Positions 1 to 5,922 of a stretch of 8,247 nt of DNA are shown here, one piece after another. The position numbers and the translations under genes are program-made. Source of the DNA: DASTBU01 sp035711845 (lineage in GTDB: Bacteria > Acidobacteriota > Vicinamibacteria > Vicinamibacterales > 2-12-FULL-66-21). The stretch covers positions 1 to 8,247 of the forward strand of contig DASTBU010000010.1 of NCBI GenBank assembly GCA_035711845.1. Reading direction: 5' to 3'. Position 1 is the first letter of the stretch, and every line of letters starts with the position of its first letter. Under the pieces are notes generated by a model that was not told the origin of the DNA, did not search any database, and saw nothing but the letters and a program-made list of their open reading frames with translations.

Positions 1-2
1 TG

Positions 3-695
3 CGGCACACCGTGTGGCGCGGCGGCGCCGACGTTGACCCGAAGATCATTTCGGCTTTCGCTCGGATGCCGGCGCTCTACATCGCCGATGGACATCATCG
101 CGCGGCGAGCGCCGCGCGCGCGCGCGCGCAGCTGCGCGGACGCCTCGGTGGCACTGGGGATGCGGCCGACTCGAGCACGTTCATTGCCGTTGCGTTCCCG
201 GATGATCAGGTGCAGATCCTGGCCTACAACCGGATCGTGAAGGATCTGGCTGGCGCCACGCCGGACGGGCTCTTGTCGGCCCTTCGTGAGAGATTCACGG
301 TGCGGGACGGCCAACCGGCCCCGGCGCGGAAGGGCGACGTCTCGATGTATCTCGCCGGAAGGTGGTACGTCATCGACCTGGCCGGCGCCGAGCCGGAGGA
401 CGGGTCGCGCGCCAGCAGCCTCGACGTCGCCTTGCTCCAGCGGCACGTGCTCGAGCGCGTGCTGAAGATTGGCGACGTCCGCACCGACAAGCGAATTGAT
501 TTCGTCGGCGGCGCGCGCGGTACGAAGGCGCTCGAAGAGGCGGTCAGCTCCGGGCGGGCGGCGGTCGCCTTTTCGATGTTCCCGGTCACGGTCGGCGACC
601 TGATGGCCATCTCCGATTCGGGAGGCATCATGCCGCCCAAGTCGACGTGGTTCGAGCCGAAGCTTCGCGACGGCCTGCTCGTGCATCTGATCTAG
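3..695 (+). CDS. DUF1015 family protein, C-terminal part (5' end outside window)
   Basis: The reading frame is open to the left edge and reads RHTVWR before the first in-window GTG at 12, so that GTG is probably internal. About 230 residues are visible; from memory the family is around 400 aa, so the N-terminal part is missing. Family hallmarks are the HTVWR stretch, the LYIADGHHRAA motif (ADGHHR codons at 84-101) and the C-terminal MPPKSTWFEPK segment just before the stop. No signal peptide or membrane segment is visible in this part, so it is probably cytoplasmic. The biochemical role is not established. The DGHHR motif resembles the one in ParB-like serine kinases (SerK/SbnI type), which makes a serine or phosphoserine substrate possible; this is inference. 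It lies 30 bp before serA on the same strand and is probably co-transcribed with serA and serC. Family assignment is confident; function is not. Confidence 0.88.
   Translation, partial: RHTVWRGGADVDPKIISAFARMPALYIADGHHRAASAARARAQLRGRLGGTGDAADSSTFIAVAFPDDQVQILAYNRIVKDLAGATPDGLLSALRERFTVRDGQPAPARKGDVSMYLAGRWYVIDLAGAEPEDGSRASSLDVALLQRHVLERVLKIGDVRTDKRIDFVGGARGTKALEEAVSSGRAAVAFSMFPVTVGDLMAISDSGGIMPPKSTWFEPKLRDGLLVHLI
113..129. repeat. Alternating CG dinucleotide run inside the DUF1015 gene
   Basis: Seventeen bases of strictly alternating C and G lie just after the ADGHHR codons and encode part of an Ala-Arg repeat (ARARA). The frame stays open through it. Such tracts can slip during replication or adopt Z-DNA. 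Here it may simply reflect GC-rich Ala/Arg codons. Confidence 0.7.
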
Positions 696-723
696 GCTGA
701 CAGCTGATAGCCGAGAGCTGAAC
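696..723 (+). repeat. Four degenerate GCTGANN heptads before serA
   Basis: Directly after the DUF1015 stop the sequence reads as four 7-base units: GCTGACA, GCTGATA, GCCGAGA, GCTGAAC. Together they fill almost the whole 30-bp gap to the serA ATG at 726. The GAGAG at 713-717, inside the third and fourth units, is the only Shine-Dalgarno-like sequence for serA, so the repeat may supply its weak ribosome binding site. The same unit type reappears after the receptor gene at 8092-8133. Confidence 0.65.
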
Positions 724-725
724 CC

Positions 726-1976
726 ATGAAAGTGCTGGTCGCTGACAAGTTCGAGAAGAGCGGTATCGAGGGCCTGAAGGGCGCGGGCTGCGACGTGCTG
801 TACGAGCCCGAGCTGAAGGACGATGCGTTGACGGAGGCCATTCGCACCACCGGTGCGGAAGTCCTCGTGGTGCGGGGCACCAGGGTCACGACCCCGATGC
901 TGGACGCCGGCCGGCTCGCGTTGATCGTCAGGGCGGGTGCCGGCTACAACACGATAGACGTCGCCGGTGCGTCGACGCGCGGCATCTACGTGTCGAATTG
1001 TCCGGGCAAGAACGCAATCGCCGTCGCCGAGCTCGCCTTCGCGTTGATCCTGGCGCTGGATCGCCGCGTTCCGGACAACGTCGCAGAGTTGCGTGCCGGG
1101 AAATGGAACAAGAAGGAGTACTCGAAGGCCCGCGGACTTTACGGCAGAACGCTCGGGTTGCTGGGCATCGGGAGCATCGGCCAGGAGATGGTCAGGCGCG
1201 CGGCGGGGTTCGGCCTCGACGTGATTGTCTGGAGCAGGCGATTTGCAGGCCAGCAGCGGCCGATGAGTGAAGCCGAGGCTCGTGAGCTCGGCATCGAAGG
1301 CGCGGTGCGGCAGGTCAGGGTCGATCTCGCACCAACGCCGGCTGACGTCGCATCGAGTGCGGACATCCTCAGCGTCCACCTGGCGCTCGCTCCGGATACG
1401 AAAGCCATGGTCAGCGCGGATCTGTTGAAGCACTTGAAGCCGGGTTCGTTCTTCATCAATACGTCGCGCGGCGAGGTGGTGGATCACGGAGCCCTGGCCG
1501 CGGCGGTCCGCGAGAAGGGGCTGCGCGTCGGTCTCGACGTCTACGCGAACGAGCCGAGCGGATCGACCGGCGAGCTCGAGGACGAGCTGCTGCGTCTGCC
1601 GAACGTCTACGGCACACACCATATCGGCGCGTCCACGGATCAGGCGCAGGAAGCGATTGCGGCCGAGACCGTCCGGATCGTCCGCAACTACAAGGACACC
1701 GGACATGTTCCGAACGTCGTGAATCTCGCCCGCCGGACGCCGGCGACCCACATGCTGGTCGTGCGTCACCGGGATCGTCCGGGCGTGCTTGCCCACGTCT
1801 TCCATCACCTGCGGGAAGCCGATCTCAACGTGCAGGAAACCGAGAACGTCGTGTTCGAGGGAGCGGAGGCGGCAGTCGCGCGCATCAACCTCGACGGGGC
1901 CCCCGCTCGGTCGGTGTGCGACAGCATCAAGAGCGGGAACCAGGATGTCCTGGATCTGCAGGTGGTGCAGTTGTGA
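726..1976 (+). CDS. serA: D-3-phosphoglycerate dehydrogenase with ACT domain
   Basis: This enzyme catalyses the first step of serine synthesis, NAD-dependent oxidation of 3-phosphoglycerate to 3-phosphohydroxypyruvate, in the cytoplasm. The 416-aa protein has an N-terminal substrate-binding half (GAGYNTIDV at 71-79) and a Rossmann NAD domain with GIGSIG at 147-152. Catalytic residues match the family in identity and spacing: R248 in NTSRGE, E276 in ANEP and H299 in HHIGAS. The segment at about 171-210 is longer than in many relatives. A C-terminal ACT domain (about 341-416) starts with the HRDRPGVL signature. Judged against E. coli SerA, effector residues H344 and N364 correspond to H348 and N368, while N346 is D350, so feedback by serine is plausible but not certain. 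The ATG at 726 has only a weak GAGAG at 713-717. The gene sits between DUF1015 and serC, which supports the serine assignment over other 2-hydroxyacid dehydrogenases. Confidence 0.95.
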   Translation: MKVLVADKFEKSGIEGLKGAGCDVLYEPELKDDALTEAIRTTGAEVLVVRGTRVTTPMLDAGRLALIVRAGAGYNTIDVAGASTRGIYVSNCPGKNAIAVAELAFALILALDRRVPDNVAELRAGKWNKKEYSKARGLYGRTLGLLGIGSIGQEMVRRAAGFGLDVIVWSRRFAGQQRPMSEAEARELGIEGAVRQVRVDLAPTPADVASSADILSVHLALAPDTKAMVSADLLKHLKPGSFFINTSRGEVVDHGALAAAVREKGLRVGLDVYANEPSGSTGELEDELLRLPNVYGTHHIGASTDQAQEAIAAETVRIVRNYKDTGHVPNVVNLARRTPATHMLVVRHRDRPGVLAHVFHHLREADLNVQETENVVFEGAEAAVARINLDGAPARSVCDSIKSGNQDVLDLQVVQL

Positions 1977-2029
1977 CGCTGGGGGGCGGACCCCGGTTGG
2001 TGAGCTGACTCTCACAGAAAGGCGCGTTT

Positions 2030-3121
2030 ATGCAAACAGCCACTCGCATCTTCAATTTTTCGGCCGGACCGGCCGTGTTGCCAGTCGAGGTGCTGGAGGA
2101 GGCACAGCGCGACCTCGTCAGCCTGCCTGGCGTGGGGATGTCCGTCCTCGAGATCAGCCATCGGTCCAAGGCATTCGACGAGATCATCCAGGGCTGCGAG
2201 GCTGACCTCCGCGCGCTCGCCGGCATTCCCTCGGACTATCACGTCCTGTTTCTGCAGGGAGGCGCCAGCCTGCAGTTCTCCATGGTCCCTATGAACCTGC
2301 TTCCGCCGGGCGGGTCGGCCGACTACATCGTGACCGGCGTCTGGTCGCAGAAGGCGGTCAAGGAGGCGAAGCGGGTCGGCACCGTCAAGATTGCCGGATC
2401 GACGGAGTCCGACAAGTTCAACCGCGTGCCGAAGCAGAACGAGCTGACGATCGATCCCGCCGCGGCGTATGTCCATTTCACGACCAACAACACCATCTAT
2501 GGCACCGAGTGGCACTACACTCCTGAGGTCGGCGATGTTCCCCTGGTTGCCGATGCCTCTTCAGACATCTTCAGCCGGCCGATCCAGGTTTCGAAGCACG
2601 CGTTGATTTACGCCGGTGCGCAGAAGAACCTGGCTCCCGCAGGGGTCACCCTCGTCATCGCTCGCGACGACATCGTCAAGCGCTCTCCGTCCACGCTGCC
2701 GACGATGATGCAGTACAGCGTGCATGCGGAGAACAAGTCGCTCTACAACACGCCGCCGGTGTTCGCGATCTACGTAATGCGGCTGGTACTGAAGTGGCTG
2801 TTGAAGGAAGGCGGGCTTGCGGCCATGGAGAAGTCGAACGTGCGGAAGGCAGCCAAGCTCTACGCCGAGATCGACCGCACGGGCTTCTACCGGGGCCATG
2901 GGCAGCCGGACAGCCGCTCGCGGATGAACGTGACGTTCAGGCTGCCGAGCGAGGAGCTGGAGAAGAAGTTCGTCAAGGAAGCGACCGCCGCCGGGCTCGA
3001 CGGCCTGAAGGGACATCGATCCGTCGGAGGCCTCCGCGCCTCCATCTACAACGCGTTTCCGGAGGCCGGCGTGGACTCGCTCGTCGACTTCATGCGCACG
3101 TTCGAAAAGCAGAACGGCTGA
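2030..3121 (+). CDS. serC: Phosphoserine aminotransferase
   Basis: This PLP-dependent class V aminotransferase converts 3-phosphohydroxypyruvate plus glutamate to O-phosphoserine plus 2-oxoglutarate, the second step of serine synthesis. It can also serve pyridoxine synthesis in some bacteria. The protein is 363 aa, the normal length. It opens with FNFSAGPAVLP (8-18) and has HRSK (44-47), QGGAS (76-80), W105 likely stacking on the PLP ring, NNTIYGTEW (153-161), D175 in DASSD, and the Schiff-base lysine K199 in GAQKN. It closes with HRSVGGLRASIYNA (329-342), which holds phosphate-binding residues. The ATG at 2030 follows AAAGG (2018-2022) with 7 nt spacing. It lies 53 bp after serA; the gap holds a small dyad, GTGAG/CTCAC at 2000-2004 and 2011-2015, just before the ribosome binding site. 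Likely in one operon with serA. Confidence 0.96.
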   Translation: MQTATRIFNFSAGPAVLPVEVLEEAQRDLVSLPGVGMSVLEISHRSKAFDEIIQGCEADLRALAGIPSDYHVLFLQGGASLQFSMVPMNLLPPGGSADYIVTGVWSQKAVKEAKRVGTVKIAGSTESDKFNRVPKQNELTIDPAAAYVHFTTNNTIYGTEWHYTPEVGDVPLVADASSDIFSRPIQVSKHALIYAGAQKNLAPAGVTLVIARDDIVKRSPSTLPTMMQYSVHAENKSLYNTPPVFAIYVMRLVLKWLLKEGGLAAMEKSNVRKAAKLYAEIDRTGFYRGHGQPDSRSRMNVTFRLPSEELEKKFVKEATAAGLDGLKGHRSVGGLRASIYNAFPEAGVDSLVDFMRTFEKQNG

Positions 3122-3140
3122 CGCCGCAGATTCTGCGTAC

Positions 3141-3170
3141 GGGGACAGGCACCTTAAGGTGCCTGTCCCC
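3141..3170. terminator. Perfect 30-bp palindrome after serC; possible terminator or processing hairpin
   Basis: The 30 bases read identically on both strands. As RNA they would form a 13-bp GC-rich stem (GGGGACAGGCACC with its complement) closed by a TTAA loop, 19 bp after the serC stop. No run of T follows, so classical Rho-independent termination is uncertain; 3'-end protection or RNA processing are alternatives. It merges into the tandem repeat that follows and probably belongs to a dispersed intergenic repeat family. Confidence 0.6.
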
Positions 3171-3223
3171 TTAGGGTGCCAGTCCCTTTAGGGTGCCAGT
3201 CCCCCTAAGGTGCCAGTCCCTCT
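3156..3223 (+). repeat. Four tandem 17-bp GGTGCC-GTCCC units
   Basis: Four units of exactly 17 bp are seen: AAGGTGCCTGTCCCCTT, AGGGTGCCAGTCCCTTT, AGGGTGCCAGTCCCCCT and AAGGTGCCAGTCCCTCT. The GGTGCC cores start at 3158, 3175, 3192 and 3209. The first unit is the right arm of the palindrome. It carries T at its ninth base, which pairs with the inverted left arm, whereas the other three carry A, which would mismatch. I see no open reading frame with family features here. This looks like a REP-type non-coding repeat; no transposase lies nearby. Confidence 0.85.
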
Positions 3224-3294
3224 CTTCACACTCCCGCACCCTAACTGCGTCACAGGCAAGATCTTACGGGACGGAGACGCCGGTACAGAAGTCT

Positions 3295-3300
3295 TACAAT
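3295..3300 (+). promoter_or_regulatory. Possible -10 element (TACAAT) for the desaturase gene
   Basis: TACAAT differs from the TATAAT consensus at one base and lies in a locally AT-richer stretch 52 bp before the desaturase GTG. It would give a leader of about 45 nt that contains the Shine-Dalgarno sequence. No good -35 hexamer is seen at 16-18 bp upstream, so this is tentative. Confidence 0.3.
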
Positions 3301-3326
3301 CCGCCTTCGCCGATTTTGGTACTGTG

Positions 3327-3354
3327 ACGTGGCCACTTCTCGAGGAGCCACGTG
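3327..3354 (+). promoter_or_regulatory. Ribosome binding site of the desaturase, between arms of an inverted repeat
   Basis: GAGGAG at 3342-3347 lies 4 nt before the GTG at 3352 and fixes that start. ACGTGGC (3327-3333) and GCCACGT (3347-3353) are perfect inverted copies separated by 13 nt. In RNA the stem would take in the first two bases of the start codon and hold the Shine-Dalgarno sequence in the loop. Ribosome binding site: well supported. Regulatory hairpin: speculative. Confidence 0.5.
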
Positions 3355-4212
3355 ACCACACTTCGCAAAGCCATCAAAACGCCATATTCCCTGACCACAC
3401 TGAACTGGATCACCGCCGTCTTCATGGTGCTTTTCCACCTCGGGGCAGTGGCCGCATTCTTCTACACCACCTGGACCAACGTCCTGGTCGCTTTCGCGTT
3501 GCACTGGATGGCCGTAGGCTTCGGGATCAGCCTCGGCTATCACCGGTTGCATACGCACCGCGGCTTCAAGACGTCGAAAGCGTTCGAATACTTCCTGGCG
3601 ATCTGTGGCACGCTGACCCTCGAAGGCGGACCGATTTTCTGGGTGGCGACGCACCGCGTGCACCACCAGAATTCCGACCAGGACGGCGATCCGCACTCGC
3701 CGCGCGACGGCGGCTTCTGGGCGCACATGGGCTGGATTCTGTTCGGCGATTCGCACCACAACAACACCGCTGTGATGTCGAAGTACGCGCCGGACCTTGG
3801 CGCCGACCCGTTCTACCGCTGGCTCAATACCTACCATTTCGTGCCGCTCACGCTCCTCGGCTTCATCCTGCTCGCCATCGGCGGGTGGCCGCTCGTCTTC
3901 TGGGGAGTCTTCCTTCGCGTCGTCGTCGGCCTTCACGCCACCTGGCTCGTCAACTCCGCGACCCATATGTGGGGGAGCCGGCGCTTCGCCACACGCGATG
4001 ATTCGCGCAACAGCTGGTGGGTTGCGCTGCTGACTTTCGGCGAAGGCTGGCACAACAACCATCATGCCCACCCGGTGTCGGCCCGCCACGGTCTGGCCTG
4101 GTACGAGTTCGACATCAGCTGGATCACGCTGAAGATGCTGAACACCGTCGGGATCGTCAAGGACCTGAAGGTCGCCAGGGTGACGCGCCTCCCCGAGGAG
4201 GAGGCCGCGTAG
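3352..4212 (+). CDS. Membrane fatty-acid desaturase (acyl-CoA/acyl-lipid delta-9 type)
   Basis: This is an integral-membrane di-iron desaturase that inserts a cis double bond into fatty acyl chains using O2 and electrons from a redox partner, raising membrane fluidity. The 286-aa protein shows the three histidine boxes in order: HRLHTH (64-69), HRVHH (101-105) and HNNHH (234-238, in EGWHNNHHAH). H125 (WAHMGW) and H205 (NSATHMWG) are also typical. Hydrophobic spans lie at about 17-39, 44-62, 80-97, 163-178 and 180-200, with the boxes on the cytoplasmic side in this family. There is no fused cytochrome b5 or reductase domain, so electrons come from elsewhere. The GTG start is set by GAGGAG at 3342-3347. 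The gene ends 62 bp before the histidine kinase. Delta-9 regioselectivity is inferred from overall similarity and is not proven by the sequence. Confidence 0.93.
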   Translation: MTTLRKAIKTPYSLTTLNWITAVFMVLFHLGAVAAFFYTTWTNVLVAFALHWMAVGFGISLGYHRLHTHRGFKTSKAFEYFLAICGTLTLEGGPIFWVATHRVHHQNSDQDGDPHSPRDGGFWAHMGWILFGDSHHNNTAVMSKYAPDLGADPFYRWLNTYHFVPLTLLGFILLAIGGWPLVFWGVFLRVVVGLHATWLVNSATHMWGSRRFATRDDSRNSWWVALLTFGEGWHNNHHAHPVSARHGLAWYEFDISWITLKMLNTVGIVKDLKVARVTRLPEEEAA

Positions 4213-4262
4213 TTCCGGCCGTGCGGGAGCGCGCCTGCCTCCGGTCAGGCGGTCCACTGGGT

Positions 4263-4268
4263 TATTCT
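4263..4268 (+). promoter_or_regulatory. Possible -10 element (TATTCT) 6 nt before the kinase start
   Basis: TATTCT ends exactly 6 nt before the ATG at 4275, so transcription would begin at or next to the start codon and give a leaderless mRNA. There is no good Shine-Dalgarno sequence (only TGGA directly before the ATG), in keeping with this. No clear -35 is visible. A small dyad, GCCTG/CAGGC (4233-4237 and 4246-4250), lies upstream. The receptor gene shows the same layout. Confidence 0.4.
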
Positions 4269-4274
4269 TCTGGA

Positions 4275-5180
4275 ATGATCAGCGGCCGGCGCCGATCGGT
4301 CATCTTCTTCACGGTCCTTGGCATCTGCCTCGTCGCCCTTGCGGTGACGCTGAACATCAGCTGGGTGATCCTCAACTGGCGCCTCAGCGTTCTCACCGTG
4401 CTGGGGATCATCTTCTTTCCGCTCATCATCGCGGGCATGGTGCTCAACACCATCTTCCTCGTCCGCGAGATCCGCAGGAACGAACAGCACGACTCCTTCA
4501 TCAACGCCGTCACCCACGAGCTGAAGACGCCCGTGGCTTCCATACGGCTGTACCTCCAGACCCTTCAGACACGCGAGCTGGATGAGGGGAAGCGCCGCGA
4601 GTTCTATCGGATCATGCTCGAGGACAGCGACCGGCTGCTCCAGACCATCGATCAGGTGTTGCGGGCCGGCAGCGCAGTCTCGCGCTGGCGCCGGGCGGCG
4701 CGCACGACTATCGATCTGGGCGAGATCACGCACGAATGCGTCGATCTGTCCCGTACCAGGTTTCACCTCGACGAGGCGGCGCTCTCGTTCGAACTGCGAA
4801 CCCGCGAGGCCAAACCCCTGGTACTTGGCGATCCCGAAGAGCTCCGGGCGGCGCTCCTCAACTTGATCGACAACGCCGTGAAGTACTCTCTCGGGGACGT
4901 GCACGTCCGGGTCTCGATCGAGGACATGGACGGCAACCGGCTCGCCGTTCGTGTGAGAGATCAGGGGGTGGGCATCTCGCCGGCCGAGCTGAAGCGGATC
5001 TTCCGCCGCTTCTACCGCATTCCGGCCGGCGTCGCGCTGCGCGCGAAGGGAAGCGGCCTCGGCCTGTTCATCGTGCGGTCCGTCGCCAGGAAGCACGGCG
5101 GGCGGGCGTTCGCCGAAAGCGAGGGCCCCGGACGAGGCAGTACGTTCACCCTGCTCCTGCCAAAGGTGTCGGCTGCGTGA
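4275..5180 (+). CDS. Membrane sensor histidine kinase without an extracytoplasmic sensor domain
   Basis: This is a two-component kinase that autophosphorylates on histidine and passes phosphate to the adjacent regulator. The 301-aa protein has a basic start (SGRRR), two membrane spans at about 8-33 and 37-63 joined by only a few residues, and no PAS or HAMP domain. The HisKA domain follows directly, with the H box THELKTP and phospho-acceptor H81. The HATPase domain has an N box LLNLIDNAVKYS with N200, G1 box DQGVGIS (229-235), F box FRRFYR (243-248) and G2 box GSGLGL (259-264), so it looks catalytically complete. The frame extends upstream over the desaturase end, but ATG 4275 is preferred: upstream codons overlap the desaturase and would not encode a plausible N-terminus. 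The stop overlaps the regulator start by 4 bp. With so little outside the membrane, it probably senses the bilayer itself or a membrane partner. The stimulus is unknown. Confidence 0.92.
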   Translation: MISGRRRSVIFFTVLGICLVALAVTLNISWVILNWRLSVLTVLGIIFFPLIIAGMVLNTIFLVREIRRNEQHDSFINAVTHELKTPVASIRLYLQTLQTRELDEGKRREFYRIMLEDSDRLLQTIDQVLRAGSAVSRWRRAARTTIDLGEITHECVDLSRTRFHLDEAALSFELRTREAKPLVLGDPEELRAALLNLIDNAVKYSLGDVHVRVSIEDMDGNRLAVRVRDQGVGISPAELKRIFRRFYRIPAGVALRAKGSGLGLFIVRSVARKHGGRAFAESEGPGRGSTFTLLLPKVSAA

Positions 5181-5890
5181 ACGGGAGCGCGCCCAAGGTC
5201 CTGATCGTCGAAGACGAGCAACACCTGGCCGGGGTGCTGCGCTTCAACCTCGAAGCCGAGGCCTACCTCGTCAAGCATGTCGAGACCGGCGAGGCGGCGC
5301 TCGATCTCCTCATCGGCCCCGACAGCGTCCACTTCGATCTCGTGGTGCTCGACGTGATGCTTCCGGGCAAGGACGGCTTCGCCGTCGTCTCGGAATTGCG
5401 CGCGGCCCGGCAGTTCGTCCCCGTCCTCATCCTGACGGCAAGAGGACGGCCGGAGGATGTATTGAAGGGCTTCGCCGCCGGTGCGGACGATTACCTTCCC
5501 AAGCCCACCGAGCTTGCGATCCTCATCGCGCGCATCGACGGCCTGCTCAGGCGGACGCGCTGGCTCCGGCGCGCAACCGACCGATACACCTTTGCGGGCA
5601 AGACCATCGACTTCGACACGCTCGAGCTGCAAGTCGCCGACACGAGGCATCCGCTCACGCTGATGGAGACCAACCTGCTGCGATACCTGATCGACCACGA
5701 GGGCAAGGCCGTGTCGCGCAAGGCCATGCTGGAGGACGTGTGGGCGGTCAGGGAGGACACCGACACCAGGGCCATCGACAATTTCATCGTCCGCCTCCGC
5801 CGCTACATCGAAGACGAGCCCTCGAAGCCGAAACATCTGCTCACGGTGAGGGGCGTCGGTTACCGTTTTGTCGCGGAGCCCGGATCCTGA
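5177..5890 (+). CDS. OmpR/PhoB-family response regulator
   Basis: This is a DNA-binding transcription factor controlled by phosphorylation, the likely partner of the upstream kinase. The 237-aa protein has a receiver domain (about 6-122) with acidic pair E12-D13, phospho-acceptor D59 in VVLDVMLPG, T87 and K109 in DDYLPKP, so all active-site residues are present. A winged-helix domain (about 135-233) has the recognition-helix region TRAIDNFIVRLRRYIE and the wing LLTVRGVGYRF. The GTG start at 5177 lies inside GTGA shared with the kinase stop (5177-5180), which indicates translational coupling; AAAGG at 5162-5166 is a plausible ribosome binding site with 10 nt spacing. Upstream in-frame sequence is a shadow of the kinase gene. 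Target genes are unknown; the flanking desaturase and receptor genes are the obvious candidates. Confidence 0.94.
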   Translation: MNGSAPKVLIVEDEQHLAGVLRFNLEAEAYLVKHVETGEAALDLLIGPDSVHFDLVVLDVMLPGKDGFAVVSELRAARQFVPVLILTARGRPEDVLKGFAAGADDYLPKPTELAILIARIDGLLRRTRWLRRATDRYTFAGKTIDFDTLELQVADTRHPLTLMETNLLRYLIDHEGKAVSRKAMLEDVWAVREDTDTRAIDNFIVRLRRYIEDEPSKPKHLLTVRGVGYRFVAEPGS

Positions 5891-5905
5891 GCGGCGGTTG
5901 CGCCT

Positions 5906-5921
5906 TCTGATAGGCTTCAGA
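5906..5921 (+). promoter_or_regulatory. Possible -10 element (TAGGCT) inside a small dyad before the receptor gene
   Basis: TAGGCT (5911-5916) ends 6 nt before the GTG at 5923, the same distance as for the kinase, and no Shine-Dalgarno sequence is present. The hexamer is exactly flanked by TCTGA (5906-5910) and TCAGA (5917-5921), a perfect inverted repeat, which could be an operator half-site pair or chance. The TAG of the hexamer is also the in-frame stop that limits the receptor start. Confidence 0.35.
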
Positions 5922-5922
5922 C

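Noticed and set aside
1977..2029. Terminator or riboswitch between serA and serC
   Set aside because: Only a 5-bp dyad (GTGAG/CTCAC) is present, with no T run and too little sequence for a known serine or glycine riboswitch.
3156..3223. CRISPR array
   Set aside because: The units are 17 bp and directly adjacent, with no unique spacers, and there are no cas genes.
3141..3223. Attachment site or insertion-sequence end
   Set aside because: There is no transposase or integrase in the window and no target-site duplication around the repeat. A dispersed intergenic repeat fits better.
3210..4001. 263-codon + strand frame starting in the 17-bp repeats
   Set aside because: It runs out of frame through the desaturase, is rich in Arg/Pro/His and has no family features or ribosome binding site.
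3250..4257. 335-codon - strand frame over the desaturase gene
   Set aside because: It has no family motif and low-complexity composition, and it overlaps a desaturase with all three histidine boxes.
4017..4274. N-terminal extension of the histidine kinase frame
   Set aside because: Most of this stretch is the desaturase 3' end in another frame. The kinase begins naturally at ATG 4275 with basic residues and a membrane span.
4736..5176. N-terminal extension of the response regulator frame
   Set aside because: It is a shadow of the kinase gene. The receiver domain begins right after GTG 5177, which overlaps the kinase stop.
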